Of a stretch of 64,000 nucleotides of DNA, positions 12,601 to 22,457 are shown in pieces; the stretch's first letter is position 1; every line of letters begins with the position of its first letter. Below the pieces are notes generated by a model. It had not been told where the DNA came from and did no database searches. It saw only the letters and a list, made by a program, of their open reading frames with translations. The DNA comes from Quercus robur (taxonomy: Eukaryota > Streptophyta > Magnoliopsida > Fagales > Fagaceae): the NCBI RefSeq assembly GCF_932294415.1, contig NC_065535.1:85581862-85645861 (forward strand), read 5' to 3'. The translations under genes and the position numbers were made by a program.

Positions 12601-13345
12601 TATCTAGAGTTTGCTTGGAATCAACCCAAATTCCATTAAATCATGATCAACTACCAACAATTGTGAACTATAGATCTTTTAAACAAAGTTCCCAAATTAC
12701 ATCAAACATGGAAAGAAAACAAACTTAATATGAGATTACTTTATTTATGAAATAAAATTCAAATACCAATCAAATCTCTCTAACAGCATCGATTGCAAAT
12801 CCAACAAAATCAATGTACATTATAGGTCAAATTTGGTGTTCGCACTAGCTCTCCAAGGGTGGGAGAAACTTGACCTTGTTAAATGTAGCTCATGTGGTAT
12901 TAGATGGGTCGTGAACCTTGGACCGAGTGGGGCTTTGTTTTTGTTTTTTGTATTTGTATTTTGTGGTTTTCACATTGGCTGGATTAGGCTGGTTGGTTGG
13001 TTTTTCATAAATGGAACAATTTGTTATGTGGGAAGATTATTACTTTTGCTTCCGGTAGTAAGTTCTGTATAACAAGTTATACATGGGTTTCAATTATCTC
13101 AACTAATAAAGTCTCTTGTCGTTAAATAAGAGATTTGAGATTCACAACTCTCGTTTATACCAAAACCCAATTGGTGTATAATGTATTGGCTTGATAATAA
13201 AAAACAATTATCATGGAGCGGACTCTATAATTTAAAATTTTATCGTATCTATCAAAAAAAGTATACAAGTTATATTATATTGACGTGTTTAATTTTTGTC
13301 AACTTTTTAATAATACTAAGTCTTTTGGTGATGCAGATGGAGTGA
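3684..13345 (+). CDS. BAG6/Scythe-like ubiquitin-like domain protein
   Basis: Fifteen coding exons join in frame to 722 aa: 3684-3806, 5002-5119, 7009-7089, 8087-8205, 8310-8381, 8743-8868, 9010-9079, 9196-9374, 9644-9808, 9900-9971, 10112-10241, 10369-10779, 10867-11282, 11500-11577, 13337-13345. Residues 21-95 form a ubiquitin-like fold (TIEIKLKTLDSQTYTLRVDK at its start, HTLHLVVRQP at its end). The rest is low-complexity and rich in Pro, Ser, Gln and Gly. It includes the conserved block LGAFLLELGRTTMTLRLGQ and a C-terminal KRQK that could be a nuclear signal. Animal BAG6 is a chaperone holdase for quality control of tail-anchored and misfolded proteins; the plant role is inferred. The start is the first ATG after the leader splice site. 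Two oddities: exon 10 may use a GC donor (CAG|GCAGTG; a GT three bases later would add one Ala), and the last exon encodes only Met-Glu-stop after a 1.76-kb intron. Confidence 0.88.
4080..4924 (+). mobile_element. 5'-truncated LINE fragment in intron 1 of the BAG6-like gene
   Basis: Frames at 4080-4364 and 4480-4851 together resemble the C-terminal zinc-binding region after a plant LINE reverse transcriptase. Seen here are phrases like MDHLLLHCTAVFNLWG (a zf-RVT 'HLFLHC' motif) and LCLMWTIWREQNSYTF, a typical 'WxIWxERN' motif. It is broken by frameshifts and stops. A short A-tail at 4912-4924 marks the 3' end. The element lies in the sense direction of the host gene, inside the intron spanning 3807-5001. 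I could not identify a target duplication. Confidence 0.7.
5979..6097 (+). mobile_element. tRNA-derived SINE with 13-bp target duplication
   Basis: The body resembles a tRNA-derived SINE head: gtagttcaattgacacc (A-box region) and gggttcaagtcc (B-box-like), followed by an A-rich tail. The element is flanked by a perfect 13-bp repeat aaggcataacatg at 5966-5978 and 6098-6110, the mark of LINE-assisted insertion. A relative with the same phrases lies at 62202-62320 and a shorter one near 48690. It sits in intron 2 of the BAG6-like gene. Confidence 0.8.
6377..6408 (+). repeat. Poly-C tract of about 32 bp
   Basis: Near-uninterrupted C run in intron 2 of the BAG6-like gene, followed at once by an (AC)n microsatellite at 6410-6425. 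It is one of several long C runs on the sense strand of this gene. Confidence 0.9.
7540..7620 (-). mobile_element. Possible LINE 3'-end remnant
   Basis: Read on the minus strand, this stretch has tatactccctgtgtattggg followed by tttttaatgaaattcat, a wording common at 3' ends of plant L1 elements. A similar phrase (gggagtatattagc) is seen near 6190. No coding region remains. It lies in intron 3 of the BAG6-like gene. Confidence 0.35.
9512..9530 (+). repeat. Poly-C tract of 19 bp
   Basis: C homopolymer in intron 8 of the BAG6-like gene, about 110 bases before the next 3' splice site. Confidence 0.9.
11962..11985 (+). repeat. Poly-C tract of 24 bp
   Basis: C homopolymer in the long last intron of the BAG6-like gene, followed by a CT-rich run. 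Confidence 0.9.
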
Positions 13346-13963
13346 TTTGTCATGCGACTTGATGCTACTTGTGGTTACAAAGTTATGATCAATGACATGA
13401 GAGATGCATATTGGTTCGTCAATATAGTGTATTTTTTTTTTTTTTTTTCCTTCTCAAGTGGGAAGTTGTGAAATTAATATTTATCGAGTTATAGGCGATA
13501 CTCTTTGACAAAACTTGCTTCTTTCCTTAACCTTAGATAACATTTTAGTGTTGTAAGGCAGTAAATTGGATTTTACTTCATATAGTGTTATCTGTTGCTG
13601 ATGTGCTATTTTTTCTTTTCACATGAATGGTGAATCCCGTCTTGAATTTAATTTCATTAGTGAGATCTTTTGTTATGTGAAAGGAGGAAGTACCGCATGC
13701 TCTACACCTTAAATACTAGATAATTGCTTGAGAGAAGCGTAGTGTATAATGGACTCATCAATTTCAAAGGGTGCTTGCTTATCAAAGTTTTTCATTGTTT
13801 GAGGCACCTTCACCAGGGATGAATCAAGCTCAATCTTTCCCATATCTAAATATAAAAATCAAGCAATTAGTTCCCTAATTGACTGGTAAAAGAAAAATTA
13901 TACATTTACTATTACTAATTTTCACAAAAAAAAGGGTTAATTCATGAAATGTGTCCAAAACCA

Positions 13964-15620
13964 CTATAATTCACATAGAGGTTAATATGAAATCTCAGTT
14001 TTACATTACAGTAAACTCACCTGTGGTATGGTCCATTTTCACTTTACTTACTCGTGGTTTAAACATTTACACTTTGTCCACTTGAGGTTAGTTTCGTTAG
14101 CCTTCTGTAACCCACGTCTTCGTTTGCTGTTAGAAAAACACATTTTTAGGCAAAAACAAATATAACAAGAGTCAAAAAGCTATAATTTACATAGAGGTTA
14201 ATATGTAATCTCAATTTTACATTACAGTAAACTCACCTGTGGTATGATCCGTTTTTACTTTATCTATCCGTGGTTTAAACATTTACACTTTGCCCACCTG
14301 AGGTTAATTTCGTTAGCCTTCCGTAACTCACATCTCTGTTTATCGTTAGAAAAACACAATTTTAGGCAAAAACAAATATAACAAGAATAAAAAAGCTAGG
14401 GTTTGAATTTCTTTTGAAAGAGCTTGGATTATGCAGTTTTGTGTCTCTATGCAAACTATTGGTCCTCTGTTGAAATTCCTTTTGAAAAATAATCAAGATA
14501 GAAGAAGGCAAGAAAGATAGGGCAGCGGCCAACAAGGACAAAGACAGCAACACATGTTTCAAGAGTTGAGTTCAAGGGTTTGGTTGTGTTTAATGATCTA
14601 TTTCTTTAACGAATAAAGCAAACTCACTATTACAATGACGTTTGGATCCTAGATGTGAGCACATGTTCATGGACTTAGCTTGATATATGTGGCCAACACC
14701 CCAATGGCCGATACAATATTTCCATGTGCAAAATGTTTGGAAACCATTGGAATCAAGAAAAGAGACGGTTCCCAAGAGAGGACGAAAATAACTTGGCACA
14801 AAATTATCTTGTAGATACATTGCATTCAAAGAGAATAAGAACTGCAAGTTCAAAGGCGCGGGAGGTTGAATCAGAACAAGAAAATTCTCTTTCACTTTCC
14901 CAGCATTCATCTCCCTCACAATTTGATCAAGAACATACCCCATTTAAGAAATCTGCTGATTCCATCTTAGGCTCAGATATTTTACATTCAATGCGAACTC
15001 AAATATTTTACGATCTCTCTATGCAAACTCACTACTCTTTCACGATCTCTCTCCCTCTCTCTGCTCAAATATTTTACATTTCTTCATGAAAATAAGATCA
15101 AAGCGACTACTCAGGCCTTTCCCAATGGGTCAATCTCTCTGCTCCAAACGAACCTATTGACGATTAAGCATGGTTCTGCAATCCAGGTTAGACCCATTTA
15201 CTCCATGTTCATTTCCCAAGAAAGCCAAATGGAAAACGAAAATTATGAATCTGAAATGGGTTGTGGGAAGAATGGATGAGTGAGACAGAGAGAGAAATCA
15301 GAGATTGATAGAGAGATGCGAGTGAGATAGAGAAATGATGAACCAAATGTGTTGGCCTGTGCATTTGATCTTGTTTTGATACACATCTTGTTTCTCTACA
15401 AAAACCCCCTCTTTGATCTTGTTTGTTTGAGTTTTTTCTGTTATTTTTTGTTTTTAGAGGAAAGAGACATAAAAGTGAAGATAAAATACATTTTTACTCC
15501 TGATTTTAACAGAGGTGGGTAACGGATTGAAATTTAGGTGGGCAAAGTGTAAATGTTTAAATCATGGGTAGGCAAAATGAAAATGGGTCATACCACAGGT
15601 GGATTTACTGTAATTATCCC
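13964..15620. mobile_element. MULE-like element with a tandemly duplicated left end
   Basis: The left end consists of two tandem copies of a 216-bp unit (13964-14179 and 14180-14394), each containing cagtaaactcacctgtggta and taaacatttacacttt. The right end (about 15470-15620) carries the same sequence inverted (ccacaggtggatttactgta; gtgtaaatgtttaaa). Long terminal inverted repeats around a non-coding core are typical of Mutator-like elements, but I could not identify a 9-bp target duplication, so the superfamily is an inference. The 1.1-kb core is more GC-rich than its surroundings and holds overlapping open frames (14724-15089 on +, 14590-14943 on -). It has no recognisable transposase. Confidence 0.55.
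14724..15089 (+). CDS. Unrecognised open frame inside the MULE-like element
   Basis: This 121-codon frame is not a protein family I recognise. It is charged and Ser/Gln-rich in the middle (REVESEQENSLSLSQHSS), and its end degenerates into (CT)n-encoded Ser-Leu. The overlapping frame on the other strand (14590-14943) is equally open, so coding is doubtful. It may be a piece of a host gene carried by the element, as in Pack-MULEs, or chance. Confidence 0.2.
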   Translation: MCKMFGNHWNQEKRRFPREDENNLAQNYLVDTLHSKRIRTASSKAREVESEQENSLSLSQHSSPSQFDQEHTPFKKSADSILGSDILHSMRTQIFYDLSMQTHYSFTISLPLSAQIFYISS

Positions 15621-16008
15621 TTAAAACAATAAGAAAATATGAAAAATATTGGTTTCATTTACAAAAATATTTTAGATTTTACACTCATTAAAATAACATA
15701 AAATATCAAAATCAACTTTCTAATGTAATGTAATGGAAATATGCCTTTAGAATGTAATGTTTGGCATGAAAAGTATTAAAAGTATTTTTTGGCATGAAAA
15801 TATTTTTTGAAAGAAATGGAGTATAAATGGATATTTTCTCTTTTTATTATAGTATACATGCTACTAACACCATGCCAGTGCAATGCACGAGTTTATTTAA
15901 AGAACAATGATACAGTCACAAACTATTTTAAAATATTTTTACAAATTATAGATGTAGCCAGCTTCTTATTGGTTTTCATTTAGCCCCATTATTAACATCA
16001 CTTTTTCA

Positions 16009-17533
16009 TCTATATATAAAATAATAGATGAAGCAGAGAGAGTGTGAAATTGAATTCCAAATTAGAACTCTAATTTTGTGCCATGTGTCTAGAATCTGAA
16101 ATTGAGGTTGAATTTTGTATCATGTGGCTAAATGTATGTGGGCTCATTCTCATTAAAACCACTTCTATGTATCGGGTCAAGTGAGTTATTGTGCTAATTA
16201 AGTTTTTTCTTGATTTTGTAGTCAAACGTGAAAACCAAAGAGATTAATATGGGTGATAAGAACTTGGTTTGGGTACATTGCATAATTTCCAAAAAGATAG
16301 CAAAGCCAGAGTTTGCATCTTTGTTATAAATTGCTTACAAAGTTTGCATCTTTACATTTGCACTGATTTCGGATTAAAGTGCTTTCTTCTTGGTTCTAAC
16401 ATTGAGTTTTGTTTACTATTCACTTACAAAGTTTGCATCTTTACATTTGTTATAAATTGCTAATATGTGATTAGATGCACATTATGCCTAAAATTCACTA
16501 TCCTTATATTTGGCTTTTTGTTTAGGTTTGGGACCTATAAAATGAAGAAAGCACTGCTGTGGACCGATGGATGATACTTTTTGCAGGCTGCAAAGGAACT
16601 TAGTGATCAATGGAATCTCATGCGAATTGGAGAGGACCTAGTTGTAGATGTCTGGATGGCAGATGTGAGTCACTATGTTTTTAAAATGTTCAGTGAAGGT
16701 AAAGGTTATGAACAATGTAAATTTTCCGGAGAGAGATTTATTATTCTATATTTACGCAAGTTTGGTCGCCTTCTTGGAGTGGATCACTCCACCCTGTCTT
16801 TCTATTGGAATTTTTTATTCAGATTGTTACAATTTAATTCGAATTTTTATTTGAATTTTCCTATTGTTGTTACTATCACATATTATCATTCCAATTGTTC
16901 AATTAGAATCTGAAATTGGAGTCCAATTTTACTATACACGTGTACAATCTAATTATTTTTAATTTTGCTATCATGTGCAGAAGCCAATGAGATGAAATTA
17001 ATAACACATTAAACACTCATGCTTTGGGAATTGGTAGTACCAATCTAAATCCATTGGACTTGCTTCGTGATAATACAACTATGAAGGATGTATAAAAACA
17101 CGCACAAACCCCTCTCTCTATAAAAAGAGATTGGAGAGAATTTCTTTTATCAGCCATGGAACTTCAGAGGTTTTTTCTTCACACAAATGCCCATCATGTT
17201 ACAAAATGACCCATCGTAAAACTACAAAATGAGTACAACTCTGAGGGTTTTTTTTTATTATTATTATTTTTTTTATAATTTTAAATTTTTTAAGTTGCGA
17301 AAATTTCAATTACCAATAGAGATTGAAGATTCAAAAGCGTGAATGGATCTTTTGGATAAACATTGTCACCAAGGTTCATCTTTCTGTGTAAAATATATAT
17401 ACTGCTAAGTTTTGTTAATGAAATTTTCTGGTTAATAATTTTAATTTAGACTTAACTGAACCTTTTAAACATGAATAAACTTATGATTAATAATATATCC
17501 ATTCCTGTGCGGTAGCACGGAGTTATATACTAG
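16009..17533 (+). mobile_element. Non-autonomous Helitron
   Basis: The element begins TCTATATATAAAA directly after an A and ends ATATACTAG directly before a T, matching Helitron rules (5' TC, 3' CTRR, insertion between A and T, no duplication). A 3' hairpin, CTGTGC-GGTA-GCACGG, lies 11 bases before the CTAG. No RepHel helicase is encoded. Inside are three copies of tttgcatctttacattt (about 16310-16450) and an exon-like insert at 16587-16664. Confidence 0.72.
16587..16664 (+). other. Exon-like segment inside the Helitron
   Basis: An open 78-bp stretch of exactly 26 codons is bounded by a textbook acceptor (ttttgcag) and donor (gtgagt). It encodes AAKELSDQWNLMRIGEDLVV followed by DVWMAD. The base composition is higher in GC than the AT-rich surroundings. 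I do not recognise the protein. Plant Helitrons often carry single exons of host genes, which is the favoured reading. Confidence 0.4.
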
Positions 17534-19481
17534 TTTACCAATAACTACCCATCACATCACTAGTTTGTAAAAAAATTTGTAAAAAAGTTTGTATCTCTAA
17601 CATTATTCTTATTTAAAAATATCTAAAGTAGAAAATATAGCCTTTATGATTAAATTAAAAATTCTTATGCAATATCAAAATATCCAAATTTATAACCATA
17701 TAGTAGATGATTAAACTAATTCTAATGCATTTATAATGTAAACCAAGCAAAAGGGGAGAAAAAGGAAAAATAATTTGAAGAAAAGAGAAAGAAATTGAAA
17801 GATGCTAAGGAAACTTTAATAAAACTTTAGAACCCTAAACCATGCTTTTTACAACTAAATCACTTTTAGCTAAACTAACATTCTAGTCAAATATAAGTGA
17901 TTAACAATTTCCATTAAACAAGAATTAAACTACACTAAGCATAACATATGGAGAGCAATATGGAAAAAAGGTAAAAGTATGCAAACCAAAGTCAAACATC
18001 AAGAAGTGTTTAGAAAAAGGAAAACTTGAAACTTCGAGATGAAAAACCTTTCCCCCAAGTCCCTAACTATACAGTCAGAAATCTCTACTAGACAAGATAG
18101 TTGCAACACACAGGACATTATAAACCCTTCAAGCCCACAAGCCTAATGCACTTGAGCCCTCCGAGCTCCAAATAGCAATTGGCTTTACCAAGCCCTTTCT
18201 CCTTCTAGCTTACCGGAGACACCTCATTAAAGCACCAATGGAAAACCACAAAAAGATTAGATTTTTACTATGGCTTCTTAAGATTCCACAGATTCACTCA
18301 CAACTCACATACTATGTAATGATGTGAGATGAATGTAATACAAATCTCAATCAATGGATGAATGTGAGGGAAAGGAGATGGTAAAGTGTTTTTACTTAGA
18401 ATTAAGGCCCACTCTTTTCATACATAAAATTTGGCTTCAAATGTGATAAAAATGATTCATAAGGTTAGGTCACCCCTCTTATTTGATTACCAAGCCACAC
18501 ACATTAGCTTAGAATGTGTGTACTAGCAGTTACACAATGGATAGAAAAAAGTTTAGAGAATAGAGTACACTGATTGTGCAACTTGTGACCTTATTGCGGG
18601 CTAGCAAGTCATGAGATGGTCTCGACTTGTCTAATAAGCACTTTGATCTTGGCTTTTTGCTACGTGTCACTCACAAGCAAAGCAGGTCGATTGAGGTCGC
18701 GAGATGATTCTAAATGTAGCTTTTCACAATTGCAAATAATGCTCGAGCATAATCTTCTCTAAATACAATTAATTAAGTCCTAAAAATATATATTAAAATA
18801 ACTAAACAAAATATACAAAAATTTGTTACTGAATAAAGCCAATAAATATAGACTTTTTAGAAATGGTATCAAAATTTTTTTTTTTTTTTTATAAAATGAT
18901 AAACTTTATTAACAAGAAGTAAGTATTTAAGATATCAAAAGACATGATTTCTCCTCACACACAGTAGTTCAAATATAGCTAATTTTGATGTAAAATTATA
19001 ATGTCTTTGATCTATAACTAGTTAACTACATTTCATTGAGGCAATAGGGTGAAACAACGTACTACTTTCTTTTAATATATCTCATGTGGGTAAAAAGTTC
19101 TTTTGTTCTTTTTTTTTTGAAGGGAGTTCTTTTGTTGCTGTGAGAGCTTGGTAGCTAATTCACATCAAGCAATATTAAATTTTAGTTTCGTTTCTAAAGT
19201 TTGCATAAAATTCATTTTTTGTCTCTAAATATTAAAAAGTTATTTTTTTTTCCACTCATAAACTATTGAAAATGTTATGCTTTCTTTTAAATATATATAT
19301 ATATATATATATATTTCAGTAGCTTAGGGGAAAGATAAAGACAAAAAAATAACTTTTTTTCTCAATATTTTAGGAATTAAAAGAAATCTTTTAAAGTTTA
19401 AGGAAATAAAGTGTAACATTTTCAATAGGTTAAGGATGAAAAAAAAATTTTAAAAACGTATGGGAAAAAATAAAAATTTTA
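17534..19481. other. Gene-free spacer
   Basis: No coding region is supported. The part from about 18000 to 18780 is less AT-rich, has many stops in all frames, and looks like decayed retroelement sequence of unknown type. A poly-T run at about 18876-18890, followed by ataaaatgataaactttatt, resembles a minus-strand LINE tail. An (AT)n microsatellite lies at about 19291-19314. Confidence 0.5.
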
Positions 19482-20444
19482 CGCTCCGTTTGTTTCGATG
19501 TAAAATATTTTTAAATGTAAAATATTTTGCATGTAAAAAATTTTACTGTAAAATATTTGATCATAAAATATTTTCAAGTGTTTGGAACGACAAAACACGT
19601 GAAAATGCAACCCACCACTAGCCACTCCAAACGAGCAAAAACCACCAACAGCCACCCCAAAATGAGCATAAACCATTAACCCACCCCTAACCACCCCAAA
19701 AACCAAATCTGGAAGAGAGGAAAAAGACAACCACCACCTAAAAATTTGACCATTAAACCACAAATCTGAGCACAAACCACCAGCAATCCACAATGAGCAG
19801 TAAACCACAAATCCGACCAAACAACTCCATAACCACCCAAAAGAAAGCAAAAAAAACCCACGAAATAAAAACCAATTTCATATCACAGTTCCATTTCATC
19901 TTTGCTCGCCACCATAGCACCTTCCAGACGATGGTAGATCACAACCGTAGCACTTTAGCACCTTCCTTTGATCTACCCATGAAACAAAACTGCGATCTAC
20001 CATTTCAGACAAATCAAAACCCACGAAATCTTCCTTGGTCGCCACTATCCACCGTAGCACCAATCTTTGATCGCGGCTATCCAGATTATGCCAGAAAGCT
20101 TCCTTGACCACCATCGGCATCACAGCTCCCCACCAAGAAGCCCTCCTCGTGACTTTATTTTTTTGTGTGAGATGGGTATGAGAGAAGGGAGATAGATCCA
20201 ATGATGGGCGGCGCCGGCAGAAGCTAGAGTTGATTGGTGGTGCCTCAGACCTTGGAGCTGGAAATTGGTGGGAGAGGGGACCGGAGGTGGCTGGGTTTTT
20301 AGAAAGAAATTTTACTTGGGAGAGTTTAAGCGTAAAGTGACTGTAGCACTAAAGAGGATGATAAGTATCAAGGTGTGAGGGAGTGAGCAAATGTAAAATG
20401 TTGTGGAGGAAGGATCAGGCCTGAAAGAGCTTGTGTCCAGTATC

Positions 20445-21424
20445 ATGGAACGCTCTCTCTCTCTTTCCAGAGAAGAACAAGAGGAATTAGCACGTAATAA
20501 TAAGAAAGTTAAAAATGTCAGCCATGCAAGCTTCCACGAAGGTCAGGAGTCCACTCCATCAACGCCGAGTCAAGGTTTCAGCCCTTGGAACCGTGTAGCC
20601 TCGTTCAAAGATAAGCTGGTAGACGAGATACCAGGAGCTTTCACGCAGACTTTTAGCTTTGGAGACCTTATGGAAGACGATATGGAGTCGGATGACGAGG
20701 TAGAAGCTCTCCGGGAAGGTCTTTTAGTGGTGAGATTCTCCAAGGATCTTAAGCAACGGATTCGCACACCATGGGCTAAAGCCCTCATTATGAAGGTGTA
20801 TGGCTGGTCTGTTGGATTTAACTACCTCCACAATAGGCTCTTGTCTCTGTGGAAACTAGTAGATAGATTAGACTGCGTGGATTTAGGAAACGGCTTCTTC
20901 CTCACACGATTCTACTTGAGAGAAGATTTCGAAACAGTATTGAAATGGGGACCGTGGTTTATCGGTGAGCATTTTCTGTCCACTAGGCCGTGGGAGCAAA
21001 CTTTCATCCGGTGACGGCTAATGTCTCTTCCATTGCCGTCTGGATAAGACTAAACGAATTGCTGATTGAATATTATCATGCTGAAGCGCTACACCAAATC
21101 GGTAAGACGATAGGTAATGTCTTAAGGGTGGATACTCATACGGCCTCTGAAACGAGAGGAAGGTTTGCTAGGCTTTGTGTCCAAGTTGATGTGAACAAAC
21201 CTCTAGCCACAGCTATTTTGATCGGTAAGTTCGAACAACCTATTTGCTATGAGGGAATACATAAGTTGTGCTTTGTATGTGGGAGGATGGGGCACACACA
21301 GGAATTCTACCCACAAGTTGTCCGGCAAGATTTGCCATTAAAGAAGGCGGAGACGGTGGCAGAAGGGGAGCGGGAGTTAGGCGCATGCAATGAACGTGTT
21401 GCGGATAATGACAAATCTGTTTAG
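20445..21424 (+). pseudogene. LINE ORF1, DUF4283 and zinc-knuckle protein, frameshifted
   Basis: The first frame (to 21014) starts MERSLSLSREEQEELA and contains the DUF4283 core LLVVRFSKDLKQRI...WKLVDRLDCVDLGNGFFLTRF. Near 20990-21010 the reading shifts frame and continues as WIRLNELLIEYYHAEALHQI to the zinc knuckle at about 21270-21310. The knuckle reads CFVCGRMGHTQEFYP: the fourth metal ligand, normally Cys, is Tyr. ORF1 proteins of plant L1 elements bind element RNA as the nucleoprotein partner. Continuations in other frames run to about 21925. Confidence 0.8.
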
Positions 21425-22457
21425 GGGCCCACTGAGAGCGTGCTTGCCAACGAGCAGAAGGGAGGTACAAATGGGAGGTACGGGCTGTGGGTAGTGGTTA
21501 CGCGTAAGAAGAATGGGACAAAGAGTCAGAGGAGTGGTGGGGTATCTATGGTACAAGGGAGTAGCCAACCACAACAGCGCCAAAAGAGAAGTGAGTCGGT
21601 CTTGAGGACGAATTTTGTACCATGCCAGACTGAATCTAGAAGTGTAACGGCAAGGAAGGCAAAACGTAAATCAGATGGGTCTGCTGGAGATAGTTTTATC
21701 CAAAACTTTGTGAATGAGCCCAATCGGCAGGTCCAAGACAGGATTGAGAGTAGCCCAAAATTTAAAGAGTTGGACCTTGCTAATATCCGTTTTATTGTGG
21801 ACTTAAACAAGCCCAACCCGAGTTACAAGTCCTCTGTAAAGGGTATGAAAGTCCTTGCACGGCTAAGGGCTTCCCAATCCTTGATAGTGCGTGCCGATGG
21901 AGAAGATATCTCTGCTTGTCCTTAATCAACGATCCTTTCCCATGAGCATGAGTTCCACGATGCAAGTACAAGTCGTAGCAACTATGGCGGACATCAAATT
22001 GCTTTTACTTCCCAATTTCAATTCACAACCGGTCAACAAGCCGTGGTGGGTCAGTTTCTTCAAGGGAATGGTAGTCACGATGGCACTGGCGATGGCAGTC
22101 ACAATAGCACCGGTGATGGCAAACCCAAGTTCACAACCAATCAACAAGCCATGGTGGGCCAAGTTCTTTGAGGGAGTGGCAGTCACGATTCTGGAGATGG
22201 CAAATCCGATCCGTAAGTGTGTTGGAGAAGCAAGTTCACTGTGTAGTTAATACAGGTGCCTCAATTGATGGGTATGCCCAGTCTACGCGTGGCTTCACAA
22301 GAGATGGAGTTGGGGTTATCTCAGCACAATCTGTTCATGTTGCCAGGCAAGGGACAGAGGATGGATACGTTGAGGCGGAGTGAATGGATTTTGAAGGGAA
22401 GGGTAAAGCCGCTGCCACCTGTTGATAAGTGGTTCTCTGTTGATCACCAAACTCCTC

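Noticed and set aside
12833-13072. 79-codon frame in the last BAG6-like intron
   Set aside because: It is Phe/Gly/Trp-rich low-complexity text with no known domain and is bypassed by the in-frame splice to 13337.
19793-20201. Overlapping frames in the core of the Harbinger-like element
   Set aside because: Both strands are open because of composition; there is no transposase or host domain.
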